Assembly: GCA_014843695.1 (NCBI GenBank)
Contig: CM026393.1
Coordinates: 10,560,734-10,624,733, forward strand
From: Archivesica marissinica
Taxonomy: Eukaryota > Mollusca > Bivalvia > Venerida > Vesicomyidae
Direction of reading: 5' to 3'
DNA: 64,000 bases
Under the pieces are notes generated by a model. The model was not told the origin of the DNA, did no database searches, and saw nothing but the letters and a program-made list of their open reading frames with translations. This document shows, in pieces, positions 35,506 through 50,500 of this stretch; positions within the stretch are counted from its first letter, which is position 1; each line of letters opens with the position of its first letter. Made by a program: the position numbers and the translations under genes.

Positions 35506-38500
35506 TATATGTCAATGCTATACCCAATCCGTTGTTTCAACTAACATAGTTTATGTCAATGCTATACCCTAGACGTTGTATCAACTAACGGAGTATATGT
35601 CAATGCTATACCCAATACGTTGTATCAACTAACATAGTATATGTCAATGCTATACCCTAGACGTTGTATGAACTAACGGAGTATATGTCAATTCTATACG
35701 CTACCCGTTGTATCGACTAACGGAGTATATGTCAATGCTATACCCTACACGTTGTATCAACTAACGGAGTTTTTGTCAATGCTATACCCTAGACGTTGTA
35801 TCAACTAACGAAGTATATGTCAATGCTATACCCTAGACGTTGTATCAACTAACGGAGTATATGTCAATGCTATACCCTACACGTTGTATCAACTGACATA
35901 GTATATGTCAATGCTATACCCTAGACGTTGTATCAACTAACGGAGTATATGTCTATGCTATACTCTACACGTTGTATCAACTAACACAGTATATGTCAAT
36001 GCTATACCTTACACGTTGTATCATCTAACGGAGTATATGTCAATTATATACCCTAGCCGTTGTATGAACTAACGGAGTATATGTCAATGCTATACTCTGC
36101 ACGTTGTTTCAACTAACGGAGTATATGTCAATGCTATACCCTAGACGTTGTATCAACTAATGGAGTATATGTCAATGCTATACCCTATACGTTGTATCAA
36201 CTAATGACGTATATGTCATTGCTATACCCTATACGTTGTATCAACTAATACAGTATATGTCAATGTTATACACTATACGTTTTATCAACTAATACAGTAT
36301 ATGTCAATGCTATACCCTAGACGTTGTATCAACTAACGGAGTATATGTCAATGCTATACCCTACACGTTGTATCAACTAACGGAGTATATGTCAATGCTA
36401 TACCCTACACGTTGTATCAACTAACGAGTATATGTAATGCTATACCCTAGACGTTGTATCAACTAACGGAGTATATGTCAATGCTATACCCAAGACGTTG
36501 TATCAACTAACACAGTATATGTCAATGCTATACCTTAGACGTTGTATCAACTAACGGAGTATATGTCAATGCTATACCCAATACGTTGTATCAACTAACA
36601 TAGTATATGTCAATGCTATACCCAATACGTTGTATCAACTAACGGAGTATATGTCAATGCTATACCCAATACGTTGTATCAACTAACATAGTATATGTCA
36701 ATGCTATACCCTAGACGTTGTATCAACTAACGGAGTATATGTCAATGCTATACCCAATACGTTGTATCAACTAACACAGTATATGTCAATGCTATACCCA
36801 ATACGTTGTATCAACTAACATAGTATATGTCAATGCTATACCCTAGACGTTGTATCAACTAACGGAGTATATGTCAATGCTATACTCTACACGTTGTATC
36901 AACTAACGGAGTATATGTCAATGCTATACCCTACACGTTGTATCAACTAACGGAGTATATGTCAATGCTATACCCTACACGTTGTATCAACTAACGGAGT
37001 ATATGTCAATGCTATACCCTACACGTTGTATCAACTAACGGAGTATATGTCAATGCTATACCCTAGACGTTGTATGAACTAACGGAGTATATGTCAATGC
37101 TATACCCAATACGTTGTATCAACTAACGGAGTATTGTCAATGCCATTGTTGTTTGTTTGTAATGCTATCCCTAGACGTTGTATCAACTAACGGAGTATAT
37201 GTCAATGCTATACCCTACACGTTGTATCAACTAACGGAGTATATTCAATGCTATACCCAATACGTTGTATAACTAACGGGTATATGTCAATGCTATACAC
37301 AATACGTTTATCAACTAACACAGTATATGTCAATGCTTGACGTTGTATCAACTAACAGTATATGTCAATGCCATACCCTAGAATTTGTATCAACTAACAC
37401 AGTATATGTCAATGCTATACCCAAGACGTTGTATCAACTAACGGAGTATATGTCAATGCTATACCCTATACGTTGTATCAACTAACGGAGTATATGTCAA
37501 TGCTATACACTAGAAATTGTATCAACTAACGGAGTATATGTCAATGCTATACCCTACCCGTTGTATCAACTAACGGAGTATATCTCAATGCTATACCCAA
37601 TACGTTGTATCAACTAACATAGTATATGTCAATGCTATACCCTAGACGTTGTATCAACTAACTGAGTATATGTCAATGATATACTCAATACGTTGTATCA
37701 ACTAACATAGTATATGTCAATGCTATACCCTAGACGTTGTATCAACTAACGGAGTATATGTCAATGCTATACCCTACACGTTGTATCAACTAACGGAGTA
37801 TATGTCAATGCTATACCCTATACGTTGTATCAACTAACATAGTATATGTCAATGCTATACCCTAGACGTTGTATCAACTAACGGAGTATATGTCAATGCT
37901 ATACCCTAGACGTTGTATCAACTAACGGAGTATATGTCAATGCTATACCCTACACGTTGTATCAACTAACGGAGTATATGTCAATGCTATACCCTACACG
38001 TTGTATCAACTAACGGAGTATATGTCAATGCTATACCTGATACGTTGTTTCAACTAACACAGTATATGTCAATGCTATACCCTAGACGTTGTATCAACTA
38101 ACGGAGTATATGTCAATGCTATACCCTACACGTTGTATCAACTAACGGAGTATATGTCAATGCTATACCCAATACGTTGTATCAACTAACATAGTATATG
38201 TCAATGCTATACGCTAGACGTTGTATCAACTAACGGAGTATATGTCAATGCTATACCCAATACGTTGTATCAACTAACACAGTATATGTCAATGCTATAC
38301 CCTAGACGTTTTATCAACTAACGGAGTATATGTCAATGCTATACCCTAGACGTTGTATCAACTAACGGAGTATATGTCAATGCTATACCCTACACGTTGT
38401 ATCAACTAACGGAGTATATGTCATGCTATACCCTCGTTGTTCAACTAACGAGTATATGTCAATGCTTACCCTAGACGTTGTTCACTAACGAGTATATGTC

Positions 38501-41500
38501 ATGCTATACTACGTTGTATAACTAACGGAGTATATGTCTGTATCTACGTTGTATAACTACGGAGTATATGTCAATGTATACTCGTTGTTAACTAACGGAG
38601 TATATGTCAATGCTATCCCTACGTTGTTCAACTAACGATATATGTCAATGCTTACCTGTTTGTTTGATGCTATACCCAATACGTTGTATCAACTAACGGA
38701 GTATATGTCAATGCTATACCCAATACGTTGTATCAACTAACACAGTATATGTCAATGCTATACACTATACGTTTTATCAACTAACGTTTTCAACTAACAC
38801 AGTATATGTAAATGCTATACCCTAGACGTTGTATCAACTAACACAGTATATGTCAATGCTATACCCTAGACGTTGTATCAACTAACGGAGTATATGTCAA
38901 TGCTATACCCAATACGTTGTATCAACTAACATAGTATATGTCAATGCTATACCCTATACGTTGTATCAACTAACGGAGTATATGTCAATGCTATACCCAA
39001 TACGTTGTATCAACTAACATAGTATATGTCAATGCTATACCCTAGACGTTGTATCAACTAACGGATTATATGTCAATGCTATACCCTAGACGTTGTATCA
39101 ACTAACGGAGTATATGTCAATGCTATACCCTACACGTTGTATCAACTAACAGAGTATATGTCAATGCTATACCCTAGACGTTGTATCAACTAACGGAGTA
39201 TATGTCAATGCTATACCCTAGACGTTGTATCAACTAACATAGTATATGTCAATGCTATACCCAAGACTTTGTATCAACTAACGGAGTATATGTCAATGCT
39301 ATACCCTACACGTTGTATCAACTAACGGGGTATATGTTAATGCTATACACTACACGTTGTATCAACTAACAGAGTATATGTCAATGCTATACCCTAGACG
39401 TTGTTTCAACTAACGGAGTATATGTCAATGCTATACCCTAGACGTTGTATCAACTAACATAGTATATGTCAATGCTATACCCAAGACTTTGTATCAACTA
39501 ACGGAGTATATGTCTATGCTATACCATACACGTTGTATCAACTAACGGAGTATATGTCAATGCTATACCCTAGACGTTGTATCAACTAACAGAGTATATG
39601 TCAATGCTATACCCTAGACATTGTATCAACTAACGGAGTATATGTCAATGCTATACCATACACGTTGTATCAACTAACGGAGTATATATCAATGCTATAC
39701 CCTACACGTTGTATCAACTAACATAGTATATGTCAATGCTATACCCTAGACGTTGTATCAACTAACGGAGTATATGTCTATGCTATACTCTACACGTTGT
39801 ATCAACTAACACAGTATATGTCAATGATATACCCTAGCCGTTTTATGAACTAACGGAGTATATGTCAATGCTATGCCCTGCACGTTGTTTCAACTAACGT
39901 AGTATATGTCAATGCTATACCCTACACGTTGTTTCAAATAACGGAGTATATGTCAATGCTATACCCTAGACATTTTATCAACTAACGGAGTATATGTCAA
40001 TGCTATACCCTAGACTTTGTTTCAACTAACGGAGTATATGTCAATGCTATACCCTACACGTTGTATCAACTAACATAGTATATGTCAATGCTATACCCTA
40101 GACGTTGTATCAACTAACGGAGTATATGTCTATGCTATACTATACACGTTGTATGAACTAACGGAGTATATGTCAATGATATACCCTAGCCGTTGTATGA
40201 ACTAACGGAGTATATGTCAATGCTATACCCTGCACGTTGTTTCAACTAACGTAGTATATGTCAATGCTATACCCTAGACGTTGTATCAACTAACGGAGTA
40301 TATGTCAATGCTATAACCAATACGTTGTACCAACTAACGAAGTATATATCAATGCTCTACCCAATACGTTGTATCAACTAACACAGTATATGTCAATGCT
40401 ATACACAATACGTTTTATCAACTAACACAGTATATGTCAATGCTATAACCTAGACGTTGTATCAACTAACGGAGTATATGTCAATGCTATACCCTAGACG
40501 TTGCGTCATCTAACGGATTATAGGTTAATGCTATACCCTAGACGTTGTATCAACTAACGGAGTATATGTCAATGCTATACCCTAGACGTTGTATCAACTA
40601 ACGGAGTATATGTCAATGCTATACCCTACACGTTGTATCAACCAACGGAGTATATGTCAATGCTATACCCTAGACGTTGTATCAACTAATGGAGTATATG
40701 TCAATGCTATACCCAATACGTTGTATCAACTAACATAGTATATGTCAATGCTATACCCAATGCGTTGTATCAACTAACGGAGTATATGTCAATGCTATAC
40801 CCAATACGTTGTATCAACTAACATAGTATATGTCAATGCTATACCCTAGAAGTTGTATCAACTAATGGAGTATATGTCAATGCTATACCAAATACGTTGT
40901 ATCAACTAACACAGTATATGTCAATGCTATACCCAATACGTTGTATCAACTAACACGGTATATGTCAATGCTATACCCTAGACGTTGTATCAACTAAAAC
41001 AGTATATGTCAATGCTATACTCTACACGTTGTATCAACTAACGGAGTATATGTCAATGCTATACCCAATACATTGTATCAACTAACACAGTATATGTCAA
41101 TGCTATACCCTACACGTTGTATCAACTAACGGAGTATATGTCAATGCTATACCCTAGACGTTGTATCAACTAACGGAGTATATGTCAATGCTATACCCAA
41201 GACGTTGTATCAACTGACGGAGTACATGTCAAAGCTATACCCAATACGTTGTTTCAACTAACGGAGTATATGACAATGCTATACCCTAGACGTTGTATGA
41301 ACTAACGGAGTATATGTCAATGCTATACCCTACCCGTTGTATCAACTAACGGAATATATGTCAATGCTATACCCTACACGTTGTATCAACTAACGGAGTA
41401 TATATCAATGCTATACCCAAGACGTTTTATCAACTAACACAGTATATGTCAATGCTATACCTTAGACGTTGTATCAACTAACGGAGTATATGTCAATGCT

Positions 41501-44500
41501 ATACCCAATACGTTGTATCAACTAACATAGTATATGTCAATGCTATACCCAATGCGTTGTATCAACTAACGGAGTATATGTCAATGCTATACCCAATACG
41601 TTGTATCAACTAGCATAGTATATGTCAATGATATACCCTAGCCGTTGTATGAACTAACGGAGTATATGTCAATGCTATACCCTGCACGTTGTTTCAACTA
41701 ACATAGTATATGTCAATGCTCTACCCTAGACGTTGTATCAACTAACGAAGTATATGTCAATGTTATACCCAATACGTTGTATCAACTAACACAGTATATG
41801 TCAATGCTATACACAATACGTTTTATCAACTAACACAGTATATGTAAATGCTATACCCTAGACGTTGTATCAACTAACACAGTATATGTCAATGCTATAC
41901 CCAAGACATTGTATCAACTAACGGAATATATGTCAATGCTATACTCAATACGTTGTTTCAACTAACGGAGCATATGTCAATGCTATACCCAATACATTGT
42001 ATCAACTAACATAGTATATGTCAATGCTATACCCTAGACGTTGTATCAACTAACGGATTATATGTCAATGCTATACCCTAGACGTTGTATCAACTAACGG
42101 AGTATATGTCAATGCTATGCCCAAGACGTTGTATCAACTAACATAGAATATGTCAATGCTATACCCTACACGTTGTATCAACTAACATAGTATATGTCAA
42201 AGCTATACCCTAGACGTTGTATCAACTAACGGAGTATATGTCTATGCTATACTCTACACGTTGTATCAACTAACACAGTATATGTCAATGATATACCCTA
42301 GCCGTTTTATGAACTAACGGAGTATATGTCAATGCTATACCCTGCACGTTGTTTCAACTAACGTAGTATATGTCAATGCTATACCCTACACGTTGTTTCA
42401 AATAACGGAGTATATGTCAATGCTATACCCTAGACATTTTATCAACTAACGGAGTATATGTCAATGCTATACCCTAGACTTTGTTTCAACTAACGGAGTA
42501 TATGTCAATGCTATACCCTACACGTTGTATCAACTAACATAGTATATGTCAATGCTATACCCTAGACGTTGTATCAACTAACGGAGTATATGTCTATGCT
42601 ATACTATACACGTTGTATGAACTAACGGAGTATATGTCAATGATATACCCTAGCCGTTGTATGAACTAACGGAGTATATGTCAATGCTATACCCTGCACG
42701 TTGTTTCAACTAACGTAGTATATGTCAATGCTATACCCTAGACGTTGTATCAACTAACGGAGTATATGTCAATGCTATAACCAATACGTTGTACCAACTA
42801 ACGAAGTATATATCAATGCTCTACCCAATACGTTGTATCAACTAACACAGTATATGTCAATGCTATACACAATACGTTTTATCAACTAACACAGTATATG
42901 TCAATGCTATAACCTAGACGTTGTATCAACTAACGGAGTATATGTCAATGCTATACCCTAGACGTTGCGTCATCTAACGGATTATAGGTTAATGCTATAC
43001 CCTAGACGTTGTATCAACTAACGGAGTATATGTCAATGCTATACCCTAGACGTTGTATCAACTAACGGGGTATATATCAATGCTATACCCTACACGTTGA
43101 ATCAACCAACGGAGTATATGTCAATGCTATACCCTAGACGTTGTATCAAATAATGGAGTATATGTCAATGCTATACCCAATACGTTGTATCAACTAACAT
43201 AGTATATGTCAATGCTATACCCAATGCGTTGTATCAACTAACGGAGTATATGTCAATGCTATACCCAATACGTTGTATCAACTAACATAGTATATGTCAA
43301 TGCTATACCCTAGAAGTTGTATCAACTAATGGAGTATATGTCAATGCTATACCAAATACGTTGTATCAACTAACACAGTATATGTCAATGCTATACCCAA
43401 TACGTTGTATCAACTAACACGGTATATGTCAATGCTATACCCTAGACGTTGTATCAACTAAAACAGTATATGTCAATGCTATACTCTACACGTTGTATCA
43501 ACTAACGGAGTATATGTCAATGCTATACCCAATACATTGTATCAACTAACACAGTATATGTCAATGCTATACCCTACACGTTGTATCAACTAACGGAGTA
43601 TATGTCAATGCTATACCCTAGACGTTGTATCAACTAACACAGTATATGTCAATGCTATACCCTAGACGTTGTATGAACTAACGGAGTATATGTCAATGCT
43701 ATACCCAAGACGTTGTATCAACTGACGGAGTACATGTCAAAGCTATACCCAATACGTTGTTTCAACTAACGGAGTATATGACAATGCTATACCCTAGACG
43801 TTGTATGAACTAACGGAGTATATGTCAATGCTATACCCTACCCGTTGTATCAACTAACGGAATATATGTCAATGCTATACCCTACACGTTGTATCAACTA
43901 ACGGAGTATATATCAATGCTATACCCAAGACGTTTTATCAACTAACACAGTATATGTCAATGCTATACCTTAGACGTTGTATCAACTAACGGAGTATATG
44001 TCAATGCTATACCCAATACGTTGTATCAACTAACATAGTATATGTCAATGCTATACCCAATGCGTTGTATCAACTAACGGAGTATATGTCAATGCTATAC
44101 CCAATACGTTGTATCAACTAACATAGTATATGTCAATGCTATACCCTAGACGTTGTATCAACTAATGGAGTATATGTCAATGCTATACCAAATACGTTGT
44201 ATCAACTAACACAGTATATGTCAATGCTATACCCAATACGTTGTATCAACTAACACAGTATATGTCAATGCTATACCCTAGACGTTGTATCAACTAACAC
44301 AGTATATGTCAATGCTATACTCTACACGTTGTATCAACTAACGGAGTATATGTCAATGCTATACCCAATACATTGTATCAACTAACACAGTATATGTCAA
44401 TGCTATACCCTACACGTTGTATCAACTAACGGAGTATATGTCAATGTTATGCCCAAGACGTTGTATCAACTAACATAGTCTATGTCAATGCTATACCCTA

Positions 44501-47500
44501 CACGTTGTATCAACTAACGGAGTATATGTCAATGCTATACCCTAGACGTTGTATCAACTCACACAGTATATGTCAATGCTATACCCTAGACGTTGTATGA
44601 ACTAACGGAGTATATGTCAATGCTATACCCAAGACGTTGTATCAACTGACGGAGTATATGTAAAAGCTATACCCAATACGTTGTATCAACTAACGGAGTA
44701 TATGTCAATGCTATACCCTAGACGTTGTATGAACTAACGGAGTATATGTCAATGCTGTACCCTACCCGTTGTATCAACTAACGGAGTATATGTCAATGCT
44801 ATACCCTACACGTTGTATCAACTAACGGAGTATATATCAATGCTATACCATAGACGTTGTATCAACTAACGGAGTATATGTCAATGCTATACCCTAGACG
44901 TTGTAGCAACTAACGGAGTATATGACAATGCTATACCCTACACGTTGTATCAACTAACATAGTATATGTCCATGCTATACTCTACACGTTATATCAACTA
45001 ACACAGTATATGTCAATGATATACCCTAGCCGTTGTATAAACTAACGGAGTATATGTCAATGCTATACACTGCCCGTTGTTTCAACTAACGGAGTATATG
45101 TCAATGCTATACCCTAGACGTTGTATCAACTAACGGAGTATATGTCAATGCTATACCCAATACGTTGTGTTTCAACTAACGAAGTATATGTCAATGCTAT
45201 ACCCAATACGTTGTATCAACTAACACAGTATATGTCAATGCTATACACAATACGTTTTTTCAACTAACACAGTATATGACAATGCTATACCCTAGACGTT
45301 GTATCAACTAACGGAGTATATGTCAATGCTATACCCTACACGTTGTATCAACTAACGGAATATATGTAAATGCTATACCCTAGACGTTGTATGAACTAAC
45401 GGAGTATATGTCAATGCTATACCCTACCCGTTGTATCAACTAACGGAGTATATGTCAATGCTATACACTACACGTTGTATCAACTAACGGAGTATATATC
45501 AATGCTATACCATAGACGTTGTATCAACTAACGGAGTATATGTCAATGCTATACACTAGACGTTGTATCAACTAACGGAGTATATGTCAATGCTATACCC
45601 TACACGTTGTATCAACTAACATAGTATATGTCAATGCTATACCCTAGACGTTGTATCAACTAACGGAGTATATGTCCATGCTATACTCTACACGTTACAT
45701 CAACTAACACAGTATATGTCAATGCTATACCTAATACGTTGTATCAACTAACATAGTATATGTCAATGCTATACCCAATACGTTGTATCAACTAACGGAG
45801 TATATGTCAATGCTATACCCAATACGTTGTATCAACTATCATAGTATATGTCAATGCTATACCCTAGACGTTGTATCAACTAACGGAGTATATGTCAATG
45901 CTATACCCTAGACGTTGTATCAACTAACGGAGTATATGTCAATGCTATACCCTAGACGTTGTATCAACTAACGGAGTATATGTCAATGCTATACCCTACA
46001 CGTTGTATCAACTAACATAGTATATGTCAATGCTATACCCTAGACGTTGTATCAACTAACGGAGTATATGTCTATGCTATACTCTACACGTTGTATCAAC
46101 TAACACAATATATGTCAATGATATACCCTAGCTGTTGTTTGAACTAACGGAGTATATGTCAATGCTATACCCTAGACGTTGTATCAACTAACGGAGTATA
46201 TGTCAATGCTATACCTGATACGTTGTTTCAACTAACACAGTATATGTCAATGCTATACCCTAAACGTTGTATCAACTAACACAGTATATGTCAATGCTAT
46301 ACCCTACACGTTGTATCAACTAACGGAGTATATGTCAATGCTATACCCAATCCGTTGTTTCAACTAACATAGTTTATGTCAATGCTATACCCTAGACGTT
46401 GTATCAACTAACGGAGTATATGTCAATGCTATACCCAATACGTTGTATCAACTAACATAGTATATGTCAATGCTATACCCTAGACGTTGTATGAACTAAC
46501 GGAGTATATGTCAATTCTATACGCTACCCGTTGTATCGACTAACGGAGTATATGTCAATGCTATACCCTACACGTTGTATCAACTAACGGAGTATTTGTC
46601 AATGCTATACCCTAGACGTTGTATCAACTAACGAAGTATATGTCAATGCTATACCCTAGACGTTGTATCAACTAACGGAGTATATGTCAATGCTATACCC
46701 TACACGTTGTATCAACTGACATAGTATATGTCAATGCTATACCCTAGACGTTGTATGAACTAACGGAGTATATGTCAATGCTATACCCTACCCGACGTAT
46801 CAACTAACGGAGTATATGTCAATGCTATACCCTACACGTTGTATCAACTAACGGAGTATATGTCAATGCTATACCCTAGACGTTGTATCAACTAACGGAG
46901 TATATGTCAATGATATACCCTAGACGTTGTATCAACTAACGGAGTATATGTCAATGCTATACCCTACACGTTGTATCAAGTAACATAGTATATGTCAATG
47001 CTATACCCTAGACGTTGTATCAACTAACGGAGTATATGTCTATGCTATACTCTACACGTTGTATCAACTAACACAGTATATGTCAATGCTATACCCAATC
47101 CGTTGTTTCAACTAACATAGTTTATGTCAATGCTATACCCTAGACGTTGTATCAACTAACGGAGTATATGTCAATGCTATACCCAATACGTTGTATCAAC
47201 TAACATAGTATATGTCAATGCTATACCCTAGACGTTGTATGAACTAACGGAGTATATGTCAATTCTATACGCTACCCGTTGTATCGACTAACGGAGTATA
47301 TGTCAATGCTATACCCTACACGTTGTATCAACTAACGGAGTTTTTGTCAATGCTATACCCTAGACGTTGTATCAACTAACGAAGTATATGTCAATGCTAT
47401 ACCCTAGACGTTGTATCAACTAACGGAGTATATGTCAATGCTATACCCTACACGTTGTATCAACTGACATAGTATATGTCAATGCTATACCCTAGACGTT

Positions 47501-50500
47501 GTATCAACTAACGGAGTATATGTCTATGCTATACTCTACACGTTGTATCAACTAACACAGTATATGTCAATGCTATACCTTACACGTTGTATCATCTAAC
47601 GGAGTATATGTCAATTATATACCCTAGCCGTTGTATGAACTAACGGAGTATATGTCAATGCTATACTCTGCACGTTGTTTCAACTAACGGAGTATATGTC
47701 AATGCTATACCCTAGACGTTGTATCAACTAATGGAGTATATGTCAATGCTATACCCAATACGTTGTATCAACTAACGACGTATATGTCATTGCTATACCC
47801 AATACGTTGTATCAACTAACACAGTATATGTCAATGTTATACACAATACGTTTGATCAACTAATACAGTATATGTCAATGCTATACCCTAGACGTTGTAT
47901 CAACTAACGGAGTATATGTCAATGCTATACCCTAGACGTTGTATCAACTAACGGAGTATATGTCAATGCTATACCCTACACGTTGTATCAACCAACGGAG
48001 TATATGTAAATGCTATACCCTAGACGTTGTATCAACTAACGGAGTATATGTCAATGCTATATCCAAGACGTTGTATCAACTAACACAGTATATGTCAATG
48101 CTATACTCTAGACGTTGTATCAACTAACGGAGTATATGTCAATGCTATACCCAATACGTTGTATCAACTAACATAGTATATATCAATGCTATACCCAATA
48201 CGTTGTATCAACAAACGGAGTATATGTCAATGCTATACCCAATACGTTGTATCAACTAACATAGTATATGTCAATGCTATACTCTAGACGTTGTATCGAC
48301 TAACGGAGTATATGTCAATGCTATACCCAATACGTTGTATCAACTAACGGAGTATATGTCAATGCTATACCCAATACGTTGTATCAACTAACATAGTATA
48401 TGTCAATGCTATACCCTAGACGTTGTATCAACTAACGGAGTATATGTCAATGCTATACTCAATACGTTGTATCAACTAACATAGTATATGTCAATGCTAT
48501 ACCCTAGACGTTGTATCAACTAACGGAGTATATGTCAATGCTATACCCAATACGTTGTATCAACTAACACAGTATATGTCAATGCTATACCCAATACGTT
48601 GTATCAACTAACACAGTATATGTCTATGCTATACCCTAGACGTTGTATCAACTAACACAGTATATGTCAATGCTATACCCAATACGTTGTATCAACTAAC
48701 ACAGTATATGTCAATGCTATACCCTAGACGTTGTATCAATTAACACAGTATATGTCAATGCTATACCCTACACGTTGTTTCAACTAACGTAGTATATGTC
48801 AATGCTATGCCCAAGACGTTGTATCAACTAACATAGTATATGTCAATGCTATACTCTACACGTTGTATCAACTAACGGAGTATATGTCAATGCTATACCC
48901 TAGACGTTGTATCAACTAACGGAGTATATGTCAATGCTATACCCAAGACGTTGTATCAACTAACGGAGTATATGTCAAAGCTATACCCAATACGTTGTAT
49001 CAACTAACACAGTATATGTCAATGCTATACCCTAGACGTTGTATGAACTAACGGAGTATATGTCAATGCTATACCCTACCCGACGTATCAACTAACGGAG
49101 TATATGTCAATGCTATACCCTACACGTTGTATCAACTAACGGAGTATATGTCAATGCTATACCCTAGACGTTGTATCAACTAACGGAGTATATGTCAATG
49201 ATATACCCTAGACGTTGTATCAACTAACGGAGTATATGTCAATGCTATACCCTACACGTTGTATCAAGTAACATAGTATATGTCAATGCTATACCCTAGA
49301 CGTTGTATCAACTAACGGAGTATATGTCTATGCTATACTCTACACGTTGTATCAACTAACACAGTATATGTCAATGATATACCCTAGCCGTTGTATGAAC
49401 TAACGGAGTATATGTCAATGCTATACCCTGCACGTTGTTTCAACTAACGGAGTATATGTCAATGCTATACCCTAGACGTTGTATCAACTAACGGAGTATA
49501 TGTCAATGCTATACCCAATACGTTGTATCAACTAACACAGTATATGTCAATGCTATACACAATACGTTTTATCAACTAACACAGTATATGTCAATGCTAT
49601 ACCCTAGACGTTGTATCAACTAACGGAGTATATATCAATGCTATACCCTAGACGTTGCGTCAACTAACGGAGTATAGGTTAATGCTATACCCTAGACGTT
49701 GTATCAACTAACGGAGTATATGTCAATGCTATACCCAAGACGTTGTATCAACTAACGGAGTATATGTCAAAGCTATACCCAATACGTTGTATCAACTAAC
49801 ACAGTATATGTCAATGCTATACCCTAGACGTTGTATGAACTAACGGAGTATATGTCAATGCTATACCCTACACGTTGTATCAACTAACGGAGTATATGTC
49901 AATGCTATACCCTAGACGTTGTATCAACTAACGGAGTATATGTCAATGATATACCCTAGACGTTGTATCAACTAACGGAGTATATGTCAATGCTATACCC
50001 TACACGTTGTATCAAGTAACATAGTATATGTCAATGCTATACCCTAGACGTTGTATCAACTAACGGAGTATATGTCTATGCTATACTCTGCACGTTGCAT
50101 CAACTAACACAGTATATGTCAATGATATACCCTAGCCGTTGTATGAACTAACGGAGTATATGTCAATGCTATACCCTGCACGTTGTTTCAACTAACGGAG
50201 TATATGTCAATGCTATACCCTAGACGTTGTATCAACTAACGGAGTATATGTCAATGCTATACCCAATACGTTGTATCAACTAACACAGTATATGTCAATG
50301 CTATACACAATACATTTTATCAACTAACACAGTATATGTCAATGCTATACCCTAGACGTTGTATCAACTAACGGAGTATATGACAATGCTATACCCTAGA
50401 CGTTGTATCAACTAACGGAGTATATGTCAATGCTATACCCTAGACGTTGTATCCACTAACGTAGTATATGTCAATGCTATACCCTAGACGTTGTATCAAC

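Noticed and set aside
34445..35572. Long open frames of 345-375 codons
   Set aside because: Same artefact at the second gap.
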